Shown piece by piece: positions 20,912 to 31,110 of a stretch of 64,000 nucleotides of DNA (the first letter of the stretch is position 1; the number at the start of each line of letters is the position of its first letter). The notes under the pieces were generated by a model that was given only the letters and a program-made list of their open reading frames with translations, ran no database searches and was not told where the DNA came from. A program made the position numbers and the translations under genes. This stretch comes from Plasmopara viticola (lineage: Eukaryota; Oomycota; Peronosporomycetes; Peronosporales; Peronosporaceae), in contig MBPM02000048.1 of NCBI GenBank assembly GCA_001695595.3, positions 496,001 through 560,000 on the forward strand. The letters run 5' to 3'.

Positions 20912-23800
20912 GGCCGGAGGCTTTTACTTTAAGGCAGGTCTGTCTCCTCGAATTTGTCTATCTTTTAGAATTATCGGCTAGTTATGGTCATTAAAATCTT
21001 CTTTAGGCGCATCAACGACGAGCGGCCAAAAAATTCTAACATAACAAAGCTTATTCGTCTGATCGAGGGAGGCTACGCCATTTAGTTCATCTGAAATATT
21101 CTTGCCGAAAGTAGAACGACATAAACGTTTGGATTAGGAATACGATAACCCATAATCAGTGGCGAGTTACTGTTGCTCGATTAGACAGTTTAGTTATTGT
21201 TGCCCAAATACATCACTTTAAGTGCAGACACTTTTTCGATTTAAGCTCAATATTATTTTGATCTCTAAGGGCTCGTCAATGCATAGTTAGTATCTACGAC
21301 CATACTAATGCATTCTGTGGTACAATATTCCGATTGATGTGGCGATCGGTTTAACCCAAGAAACAAAGCTAGCTGATTAACCAATTTGCATTTGCTCAAC
21401 ATCCTCAATTAAAAGTCAACGTGCTTTCGTCATTGGTCAATGGATATGATCTGTGGGCGCAGCTTGGTCCTTACGGCAGCGTGAAATTCCAGCAACAACT
21501 GTTTTATCGTGTGTTATCGCCTGGTGAGAGTTATTTTTAGGCCCCAAAATCTCCTAAGAATTACGGCGTAGCTCTTCCCAGTAATTTTGCTCCGCATGAC
21601 AGGTTTATCTATACTTTGTCGGTGAATCAGCCCCCTTGCACCGATTCTTTATCACCTAATTGCGTCGATTGTTTATCACCTATTGCGTCTCACTTTGTTG
21701 TTCTTAGTAGGTTCTTTACCTTTATTTTAAGCTCTATATAATGTTTCTCCTAACATCGACTTTTAAATAAGAGAGGGATTTGCCTGATAGTCAGCTACTA
21801 ATTTTTGGCAGACACTGCGATTTCTGTTAGATATTGGTTTATCTAAATCATCTAATCTAAGCTACAAGGCATGATCATGTTCACTGACCCAGTCGCTTGG
21901 TGCAGCAGTAGCGATTTCTAACAACCGCTCTCGTGGCGTCGCCTGCTTCTTCTTACACCGTTTCGAACTTACGCTGGAAACTTTTCGCAGATATGCTTCT
22001 TGATCCTTTGATTTCTTCACGTTTTTTTTTATTTATACGTGCCTGTAGTATTGCCACCCTAGAGAGTCGCGCGCATGCTTTTAGACCAAAATCAAACAGG
22101 TTGTGCATCTTGAAAGGGCTCGAGGTGAAATTCGCTATACCGCACCGCAATTGTTACCCTACTCTAGCTAGCCCGTGTTGTTATCGAGGCAATGGGTCGT
22201 ATCCGCTATCTGCGTATCTGTATCTGCTGAATCTTAACTACCCAGCTCTTAATAAACATCCTTTAGGCTCTTATCCGTAGTATACATCTTCGACGGCCCT
22301 TTTGAAAACGTTTTCATGGATTTGCGGTGTCTGCAAAGGCTTTTTACTCTATACAAATTGCCTAAATCTAACCTTACCCGTCAGTGAAGCTGTGGTCAAT
22401 ATGTTTTTTCTTATAATGAATCTAGATCCTTCATTAGTGGATATTAGCTGGTCCCACAATCAACATATCCTGGTTAGGAAAGATATCTTTTTTGTGCAAA
22501 GATCGTCTTCGCTGTTTTTATTGATAGAGCTCTTTTCAGTGTTATACCCTTTGAAGGATCCTGTATACAAATGTGGCATCATCAACCATCTTGCTTGCAA
22601 TGATACAACTGCCCCTATTATCAACTCAATTTGCACCTCTTCGTCTTTTTTTTAGATTTGTGCTAAGGTCTTGATACACCGGACTATCAAAGTACGGGTT
22701 TAGGAGCGTTTGTAAGACTTGCAAATCCTTATTCAAACATTGCACCTCAATATGCTAGCTAGCAATAAAGTTTGTTCAATGGCCATGCGATCTTGCTTAG
22801 ATTCTTATTTTGCCGGCAGTGCTGGCTCATTAATTCGGCATCTTTTGAGTTGGTAGAGCCGGCTAAGTCGGTTAGTTCAGTCTTGGCGGTACGTAGGATA
22901 GGAGGTTTGCACCGTACATTGACGTCAGATTACACGCCAGAAAGGTGATCGACTAGATTAGCTACTTAAAGTGAAACATTGGAATATTTCCTCTTTAATC
23001 TTTGATGACTTACGATGACGAGTGAAGTTCTTTTGGGAAAGATCACAGAGTCTGACCATGCCTGTGCAAACTTAGGCCTTGGGTGCAGAGCGTACGTTTA
23101 CTGCGTAACTGAAAACTCTACTCGCCACTAGAATCCCAGCTTTCTGTGTAATCCAACGACGTTTTGTGTCTATAAAAATAGTTAACACCATAAAAATCAC
23201 TGAAATAAGAAGTCGATGCTAGTAGTTTGTAAACTTATTAGCTCCACCGGTACCACTGTAATGCTACTATATTACTAATACTAGTAGTGTGTGAAGCTAT
23301 CCACACACTCTGCTTTTGCCTATTTTAATTAGAATAATGGTCATGCTAAACATTTTACCTGGAGTGGGTGCAAAATCTTTGGAAAATATGTGCGATGAAC
23401 TACGCCGAATGGTCATGCTTGCTCAGTTCAGCCACACATCCAAATTGGCGCCTACACTCTGCTGATCCGACTCATAAGTCATAATGGCCTGTTATGTAGG
23501 TAGATTGTGGCTGACATATTACGTATGTAAAATAAAGGTTGGTTAAATGCGTAAAGCGTAAACTCGTAATTATTCATATCCTGCAAAGCCAATTAGATCG
23601 TAGAATAGTGCTCTCGTAGTACTTGGAGCTTTTTACAATCATCGAGACATTTGACTAGGCAAATACTTTCGAAAACTCGATTCTGTTAGACCACACTAAT
23701 TTTTTGGACATGTCACATTACGACTGTACCCAGGTGATGCGCCAAGAAATTTTCCAATTGGTCATTTTCACTTATAGCCAATGGGCTATCAAAATTGCCG
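20912..23800. other. Palindrome arm: unrecognised
   Basis: Short plus-strand frames at 21,933-22,280 (115 codons) and 22,302-22,655 (117) overlap minus-strand frames that are open in the right arm (36,856-37,050, 36,554-36,772, 36,270-36,539). The right-arm plus-strand reading gives NPYFDSPVYQDLSTNLKIDEE and, after frameshifts, a lysine-rich stretch ending near SAKSFQRKFGTV. No domain recognised. A decayed gene is possible. The RT domain expected upstream of the gypsy RNase H at 23,833 could not be read. Confidence 0.35.
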
Positions 23801-23832
23801 GTTAACAATCTTTAATCCAAAACTTCATCCAT

Positions 23833-24646
23833 CATATGAAGTACTTGATTACTGCGATTCAGTCACTTCCTGCCTTGCAGAAAATGGCTAAATGGATAAA
23901 CTTCTTTGCTAAATATAGTTGTAAAGTGACGCACAAGTAAAAAAAAATAATTTGGCTAAACATTTTTCGCTGTCCAAGCTATTTACAACCTCGTGTCACA
24001 GCTATAATCAGCCATAAGAAATCAAATTTTTGCCACGTACGCGGGATTTGACGTGTCCGTAACTCCGATAAATATTTGGTAATTGATGAGCTTAAGTGGT
24101 AGGACAGAGAGTTGCCTAAGCAGAAAAGCACGAGGCTACGTTGATTTTCGTTGTAAGCAGAACCATTGCTAACAAACCCATTTAGGGCAACTAATTATGT
24201 ATAAGTTTGCTAAAGAAACGACATTATATGATCTCATTCTCTATGAGGACTTCAGTCGATAAAGACGTACGCTTCAGGAACCATCCACTATCAGTGACCC
24301 GAATGGTATGTACTCGTTTGCACACATGCAAGATCTGACATCAGGTAAATTCTTCACCACATGAGACTCCACCATTGCCAAGCTTGTATGGACTATTCCG
24401 CTGCTGGTCAACTAATTTGGATTTTGTACTTGGTCTACCAAGTAGCTTATCAGGCATTGCCTGCCAAGACTCCTAAGCAAAGTGGATCGTTTAGCGGTCG
24501 TGGCGGCCACAGTTGATAGTTTCGACACAGCAGCATTATGTTTTAATCGTTTCTTAAGAAAACATGGAATCTCAGTGTCAATCGACTGAGATCGAGCATT
24601 TGCGTTTACGAGCTCTTTTAAAATTTATAGTGGATCAACTTTATAG
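23833..24646 (+). pseudogene. Ty3/gypsy retrotransposon relic: RNase H end and integrase core
   Basis: The frame at 23,833-23,940 reads YLITAIQSLPALQKMAKW then INFFAKYS, matching the end of gypsy RNase H (pattern: SP.L..RMARW..FFAEY). After a decayed linker, 24,405 onward reads WSTNLDFVLGLP (integrase, first catalytic Asp). After a frameshift, 24,470-24,646 reads SKVDRLAVVAATVD, then FLRKHGISVSID, a TGA at 24,587, and DRAFAFTSSF (second Asp region). Order and spacing fit a Ty3/gypsy integrase. Stops and frameshifts make it inactive. The mirror copy is at about 34,370-35,190. Confidence 0.75.
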
Positions 24647-27600
24647 TAAGTTGTCCCGTAGATTGATACTACGACAGAATGAGTAAACGTTGCCGTCTAA
24701 GACGTATTGCACAGTGTGTGCGTGGTTAATCACAGTAACTTTGCTTTGAAAATGCCGTTCATGCCATCAAAGACTTTACGTTTGTGTGCATGAGGGTCAA
24801 GCTCATATTGATAAGACCGACTGTAGAGAGTAGAATCTAAACTACCAAAGAGCACGTTGATATAAGTTTGATTTCCCGTTCAGCGCTTTTAAAGCATCCC
24901 TACCGTTGGGCTAGTCATCCTAACGAAAACCAAATCTACTAAAGTAAGCATTTTAGAGCAGGTACTGCTGTACCAAGTCTCAGTCTACGTGAGCGTGAAC
25001 GGCGATAAAGCACATTGATGCTTAGAACTACGTTTATCGTAAAGAAATACTTTATCAATCTATTCACGCAAATCCAACATTGACGTGAGAACAATTTCCA
25101 TCCAACATTATTTTCAAGTGCACGCGAGCGTCCAAATAAATACGGTATAGGAACATACGAGTTTATAAAGACTTAATGACTTTTTGATCAGACTGTCTGC
25201 TTTGTAGCATGTAATGGGTAGACTTTATAAAAAGACCTCAAAAGCTAGTGTGTACTATAATTTGTGCAAATGCATACAAAAATGATATCGGTTAGTGAAT
25301 TGAGTAATACTTATACGTTGCTGTACCCTTGTTATACGTGTGCTTAAGTTTAATGCAGGTATTTTTCGGCAAACAAGATTTTCATTCGAAGCAAGGTCAT
25401 TGCTGTGCTATCTAACGCAAACTTTGAGGGCTTGCGTTCGATGCCGATGCACCCAAAAACTCCGATGATATCAAAGGACACATAAAGCTAGATCTATGTT
25501 AAAATATTGTTAAAGTAATGTGGTTTGTTTGACACAAGCAAAAGCAAATTTTAAGCCAACTTTAAAATACGACGTTTTTAGAAAAGAGCGCAAATTTCAA
25601 ACTTCTTGAACACCCAAGCACATGCGTACTAAGCTAGCATTGTGCGGAGAAATAACGACACTTTAACATACATCCTACAAATAAATAGAAAGCAATGACT
25701 TTGTCCTCAGAGCATTTCCTGACATTTTTTGGTTGAAAATTTTCACAGATTCATTATTTATTTTGAATAGCGATTATATACATGAAAAATTTTTTTTAGT
25801 AAACATAGCCACCATTTTGATCTAAAAGCGATATCATTAACTAACGCAAACACATAAATTAAGTCTTTCTACTGTTTTCGTAATATTAGAGCTAGTCGCA
25901 TGCGTCCTGCTCTAGAAATTACATGCCGTTACACCATCAAATTAGATGAGAGTCTATGCCAGTTGATTCGATGCCTTGCAGCAAAGCTCCGAGACTACAT
26001 TAACAAGCGGCGACAATCTTTTTCAGCTTTCCACAAATTTAGGCAAGGACGACCTCGATCTTCTTGAAAGATTTAAGCAGCTTGCACAACTCCGTGGGGT
26101 GCATTTGTAATGCAAGTGGTTAATAGGGTTGCATGCATGATTACTCTCATATATATTCATCCCGCGACGCTTTTTTGATTTGGCTGTAAGGAAAGTTTGG
26201 TCGAGAACGGAAAACATTCCATGTCTCGCTCTGCCTTCGTACAAAGCGATTGTGTCGATCGCTCTATTCGATTGAAGAACATTCTATCACTATAGCTAGT
26301 CGATCGAACACGAATACATGAAATAGCGCAGCTATTACTAAGCGTAGGTTATGGCGACAAGAACAATCGTGAGTTTGAAAGAAACTTTGAAAAGATAGTA
26401 TGAAGGTTTAACGCTTTAAATGGGCGCAGCTTCAAAAAAATATTACATGCGTATACTACAACCTTGACAGAAAAACGAAGAAATGTCTCTTGGGCCCTTT
26501 AATTTACCATTGCTATTAATACATGGTATCATGAGCTGTACATTTTTGCTGATTTTTAGAAGCTATGATGTACACACTCGATATTGCTCTGTTGCATCCA
26601 TATTGTTTCGCCAATCAAACTTTTGAGCATCATCAATCTATTTTTAATTCATACGTTTAGTTTCTGATGAGTTTGCACAGCACTTTACACCGATGAGTAG
26701 TGCAGGAAGATATGCGGTCATTTGGTGAGCCACATATTTAGCAAAATATTGTGTTTCAAGGAATATAACCTTGGAATATACAACAATTTACAGTTTTATT
26801 TGTTGTACAGTCTCTGTGTCTTTTGGACCTACCTTTTAGATTTCCGATAGGCATCAACATTGCCACCGCATTATAAGCAGATATTTTATTTATTTGTGAA
26901 TAACTTTAAGAGATACTAGGAACCATCACTTTTTCATTTTTATTACTAGAATCGGCTTCTAGCATCAAGCTTCGCTTTATGAAACGGCCCGTCACATCTT
27001 CTTTGATTGTGCTTGGATTCGTTGAATGGAAGAGAATGTGTAGAATTCATCACTCTTTGACTATTTCAAAAAGATCGGTTTTATTGTAGCGATAGCCAAA
27101 TAGTCAGCGAGGGAGGCAGCCAGTCGACCCAGCCATTTGAAGAAGAGCGAAACAGCCCTAAAACGCTTGCTTCAAATTTAAAGGTGACTCTTCGGAAAAA
27201 GCGGCCTTCGTGTTCAAGGCGACCCCTTCGAAAATATCTGCGTCTGTAATAAAAGCTTCTTCCTATAATGTGGTCGCGAATTAGAAGATACTAGCTTAAA
27301 AAAGAATTATCCATAAAGCCAAGAAGTGAAAGGCTTGCACATCATTCTTTTTTGCCAGGTGGTACACAGCCATTCCGCCTACGATTAATGTCGATTATGT
27401 ACGCCGCGAGCGATAAGGCAAACCCTCGTTTGGCTTTCCACCTGCTAAAGCCGCAAGGAATGCGATAACGATTTTATCACCCAAGGGTGTACCATAAAAG
27501 ATGCATGACTTGACCATCCATCACCCGTATATGAAGGGACGTTAGGTGTATTATTTTTAGTCTTGAAGAGTGACGGATTAAGATATTAATCCCTATAACA

Positions 27601-27927
27601 TGTGGGCCTAATTTCAAACGTTAAGCATGTTTGCGTTTTTATGCTGTATATGAAAATTGCAACAAGCTATTAGGTGCTTGCTGCTAGTAAATGCCAGCTT
27701 CAAGCCTATTAGCCTCATCAGAGACCTTAGGATACCACACTGACAAGCTCTTGGAGAATTTGAATGAAAAACTGCCTCTAAATGCGCTTTATTATTTGCA
27801 TAGGCGCTAAAAAAACATTCAAATGGACCATCTAACTTGTTAGAGCCAATTTAGGAAAACTCTAATTCCTTGCTTATCTTAATCATCGTAATTTATTGGT
27901 CGATATTTATTAATATTAGTTTTATAT
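24647..27927. other. Palindrome arm: decayed repeats, no intact gene
   Basis: AT-rich and full of stops. A plus-strand block near 26,000-26,105 reads LSTNLGKDDLDLLER, with a partner in the right arm (32,855-33,046, minus). Near 26,975-27,020 the plus strand reads YETARHIFFDCAW, which resembles the Cys-His end of LINE reverse transcriptases, but the context is too broken to be sure. No other signal seen. Confidence 0.35.
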
Positions 27928-28025
27928 ACTAAAGATATGTTTGCATAGTTTTTTTTAGTCGGTATTACTATTTTATGGGCCCTTCCTTAAATTCAATCGG
28001 CATCCTTTCGGTAATTATACCGATA

Positions 28026-28379
28026 TAGTCATGACTATATGTAATTTAATGTATCACGTTATCGCGTTGCCAAGTTATGCACGTGCTTGGCTCAGTCTGG
28101 CTAGTCCACGGCATAGAGTGGTGTCCGCATACGTCGGGTCTCGTTCGGCGGGCAGTGCAGCCAGCACCGAGGTCGTGAGGGTCTTCCATTATTTTGTTTC
28201 GCTCAGTCTTGGTAAGAGCCCAGGTGGCGCCCTGATGCTGGACTTCGTCGCGTCGAGGGTGAGACTCGTTAGAGACCTGCAGATGCCCTAGAGCACCTGC
28301 CCGAAGCGCGCGAGCATTTAGCCCCCGCGCTTGGAAGGAGGGCGTCACCCCAACCTTTTCCAAGCTAGTCATGACTATA
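28026..28379 (-). mobile_element. Short LINE-derived element with 14-bp target duplication
   Basis: TAGTCATGACTATA occurs at 28,026-28,039 and again at 28,366-28,379. The 326 bp between them match the two ends of the LINE at 59,409-60,503. The first ~165 bp match its 3' end (GTTATCGCGTTGCCAAG, CATAGAGTGGTGTCCGCATA). The rest matches its 5' end (GTCGCGTCGAGGGTGAGACT) and extends about 65 bp beyond it. The whole middle is missing. It therefore looks like a SINE-sized, head-plus-tail derivative mobilised by the LINE machinery. Confidence 0.85.
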
Positions 28380-28741
28380 CTATCTAATATATCAAAGGTC
28401 CTTTTATCAGGCCCAAAATATTGAATGTTACGCTATTAATCATTACAATTGAGGTAGTATACACGGGACAAAAGGATAACCACTAACGGAGGATCAAGCA
28501 AGAGCTACACCACGTGCACACTAACATCTTACTTTAGTGAAGAACGTAACGGTCTTTAGAGTACTAAGGATGAGTGGCCCTTCAACGAACCATGTGTTGC
28601 AATCGCTGCAATGCTCTTTTATTCAAGCACAACATACACAAGACAGGAAGAAAAAGCGACATCTGCGTACAACAGATACAAAAAGTACATTTTGTATCAA
28701 AAATGCGCCTCCGCAGGTGTCGATCTTTCTTCTAAAATCGG

Positions 28742-30619
28742 TTACGAAGTTTTTTGGCGTTTCTTTGCTAAAAGCTGTTCCCGTCTCATACGTGATCTGG
28801 TCTCCTTCTTTGGACGGCGCGATGGTATTACGCACAATGAATGACTATTCTTGCAGAAATCGTAGAACTTGTCGTACGTTTTAAGCAGCAGCACAAGATA
28901 TTCGGTTTGGAGTTCTAGCAGAGGGTTCCTCTGGCCTGCTTCCGACTGGTGGACTGCTTTAACGCGATCTGGACCCAATGCGAGCTCCAATTTCGCCTGA
29001 TCCAAACGACTCACATAAACTTTGAGAAACACGCCTGGTTTAACACTCAATTTTGGATCAGGCCTGAACTCCCAATTAAACATATACAACATCCTCTTCA
29101 TCACTGCAAGCATCGGTTCATAGTAAAACTTTGAGCCCTTAAGAAAAGCTTCGCGAATTGCCGTTACTTGAGCCTTTTCATCCTCTCCTACAACAATTTC
29201 CCTGTGATGGTTTTTCTCCGTCTCCTGCACTAATTTGGTCGCCTCTTCCAGAAGCTCAGTAATTTTTTGTCTGCGGCTTGACCAATCACTACTGTCGGGT
29301 CTTAGCAATGTTTTTAATACGTCGGTAGGCAAAGCAGTGGGTTGATTGCCGTTTGAGGCATCAGCAATGAAAGCAGAAAGATTCGGAGGCGTGAATTGGT
29401 CATCGTCTCGGTAAATCTTATCGACAATTTCGTACCAGGCCTTCTTATCAGTCTCACTTAGATTAGCCTTTTTCACGGCATCCACTACACTGCCAAACAT
29501 TTCACTCTCAGGTTTCGTCAAACTAGCCTTTTCCGTTGGCAACGCAGCGGAATTAGAATCTACGTTGACACTAGGTTGCGCATTTTGCATCAGTCTTAGC
29601 TCTACTCGAAGCGTCGTCTGTTGTTTGAACTTGCTGCAGACTCCATTGTTGGAAAGGCAAAAGTTGAAAAAGTCACGGTACATGCGTACCCATCTCTTGA
29701 GCCGCAGTAACCGCATTAGGCGAAGCTGTATCTCCTTATGATCCTCCAAATTTACCTTCAGCATATCCTCCAAGCTCTTTTCCAGAACTGGCCTAGAATC
29801 AAAAACCAGCTTTTTCAAATCTTCTAAATCCATTCTCATCAACCTTTCAATATAACGTTTGTACACAAAACTTGTGCTCGGTCTCGATTCGTTAGACCAA
29901 TTTACCATGCCAATAAAACTCTTCGTCTCATCTTCTCTCGGTTCAAATTTTGCAGAGTTGCGCTGAAGGTATTCGAGAAACAAATCGTGAACTTTTTTTA
30001 CATCGTTTTTACTCAAGATAATCGACCTGGGTTTCATCTCGAAATGGATGTTGCTGCTTTGTACCCCCATCGCCCCTGGAGGCCCACTTATGCGCGAATT
30101 CTTTGGTCGAATGCCTGCAATTTCTTTTGGAATGGCGGAGCCCGAGGCCTTGTCCGAGTTCGTTTGCGCTTGAGCAGCGTATTTGTTCCTAAACTGACTA
30201 CTCGATATCTCAAAGTGGCTAGCAGTATATGTGCGTAAGTCCTTGTCTCGTAAAATGTCGTATGCCTCTAACGCACCCCTTGGAGTCTCTTCCGGTGGGG
30301 CATTTAGATCAAAGCTTAGATGAGCAGCTTTCCTCACGGTGTCTAACATTTCCTCGCTCACTGAAGTGAGAGAATTTCCAACGATCCTCGTGGAGAGTTC
30401 CGGCATACGCTCTTCATCAGTCGCGCTGAGCACCAAGTCTTCGTGTTGATCACGGCTGCCTCGAAGGAATTTCCTAGGCGATGACTTAGTGTCCATTCTA
30501 CCCGAAACCTTATCATCATAGTGGGACGTTTGTCGATGTACGAATTGGTCGGACTCTGCAGCTGTCCGAATGCTATTCGTGACGAGAAGCGCAGTCGTTA
30601 CGTAAAATGCGCCGCGCAT
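28742..30619 (-). CDS. Secreted RxLR-type effector (effector 2), 625 aa
   Basis: Paralog of effectors 1 and 3, lying across the centre of the palindrome. It starts MRGAFYVTTALLVTNS (signal peptide). At residues 50-53 it has KFLR instead of RxLR (context SPRKFLRG), while DEER at 68-71 is intact. The repeat units are kept and end in MYRDFFNFC and KTYDKFYDFC. The basic patch of the other two is changed to RPKNSR, and the tail is 10 residues shorter overall, with loss of a short segment before RRPKKE. It is the most diverged of the three by eye. It has no partner elsewhere in the palindrome because it lies in the spacer. The uninterrupted frame over 625 codons supports recent function. Confidence 0.9.
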   Translation of the reverse strand: MRGAFYVTTALLVTNSIRTAAESDQFVHRQTSHYDDKVSGRMDTKSSPRKFLRGSRDQHEDLVLSATDEERMPELSTRIVGNSLTSVSEEMLDTVRKAAHLSFDLNAPPEETPRGALEAYDILRDKDLRTYTASHFEISSSQFRNKYAAQAQTNSDKASGSAIPKEIAGIRPKNSRISGPPGAMGVQSSNIHFEMKPRSIILSKNDVKKVHDLFLEYLQRNSAKFEPREDETKSFIGMVNWSNESRPSTSFVYKRYIERLMRMDLEDLKKLVFDSRPVLEKSLEDMLKVNLEDHKEIQLRLMRLLRLKRWVRMYRDFFNFCLSNNGVCSKFKQQTTLRVELRLMQNAQPSVNVDSNSAALPTEKASLTKPESEMFGSVVDAVKKANLSETDKKAWYEIVDKIYRDDDQFTPPNLSAFIADASNGNQPTALPTDVLKTLLRPDSSDWSSRRQKITELLEEATKLVQETEKNHHREIVVGEDEKAQVTAIREAFLKGSKFYYEPMLAVMKRMLYMFNWEFRPDPKLSVKPGVFLKVYVSRLDQAKLELALGPDRVKAVHQSEAGQRNPLLELQTEYLVLLLKTYDKFYDFCKNSHSLCVIPSRRPKKETRSRMRREQLLAKKRQKTS

Positions 30620-31110
30620 GGAGATGACGACGTGATTTAATGTATTGATTTCTTTTGAGTACCCTTGTATCTGGTTTGTGGTTTTTAAGGGCGGCCAATC
30701 ATTTTCAGATTTGCTACTGTAGCGAGCATTTTGCGATTATTATTAGTTAAATTGTTTGCTCTGATCACTCACTGCAAGCTGCAGTGCACCACCACTTTTA
30801 AGTCGATATATACACAAGCCTTGATTCACGCATATCCTTTATTGTGTACTGAATTGGTTGTGCTTAATGTAAAGTAATGAGGGAGTGACAGAGGAGCTGA
30901 ACGTCAAGTACAAGTTTCACCATACAATGCTTTTTTGGCGCTGAGCTAAGGAGAAGAGGAAAATCGACGAAGCTCAGATCGTAAAGCCAAAGAAGGAGAT
31001 GGTCAGCACGATTAAAAGAGCTTTCAACCCTGTTGGAGTCTCGAAATGTATATATTGTGATAGCTTTGTCAGTGTCTAATTATCGTCTTTAAAAGGTATT
31101 TTGTGCTGTC

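Larger units (their letters stand above)
14538..27927. repeat. Left arm of a giant palindrome, about 13.4 kb
   Basis: The reverse complement of this arm is found at 31,111-44,852. Paired coordinates add to about 59,035 through most of the arms (for example 16,760/42,275, 17,086/41,949, 15,880/43,155 and 27,927/31,111). The sum rises to about 59,380 outside a 348-bp insertion in the right arm. The arms differ by scattered substitutions and small indels. A 108-codon frame at 16,760 differs from its partner at 4 residues. The centre of symmetry is near 29,519, inside effector 2. Confidence 0.93.
27928..31110. other. Spacer at the centre of the palindrome, 3.18 kb
   Basis: This is the unpaired central segment. 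It contains a short LINE-derived insertion (28,040-28,365), effector 2 (28,742-30,619) and the effector's flanks. Its right flank (30,620-31,000) keeps pieces of the effector 1 upstream region, such as GAGTGACAGAGGAGCTGA near 30,890. A piece near 30,770-30,860 (GCTGCAGTGCAC...ACGCATAT) is related to 44,450-44,510 in the right arm. Confidence 0.85.

Noticed and set aside
22840..22930. tRNA-like text (TTGGTAGAGCCGGCTAAG...GGTTAGTTCAG)
   Set aside because: No matching acceptor stem and no T-arm GTTCGAATC-type sequence at the right distance.
26960..27190. LINE zinc-finger-like block YETARHIFFDCAW
   Set aside because: Suggestive, but surrounded by stops with no other LINE domain in frame. Kept only as a remark in the interval description.
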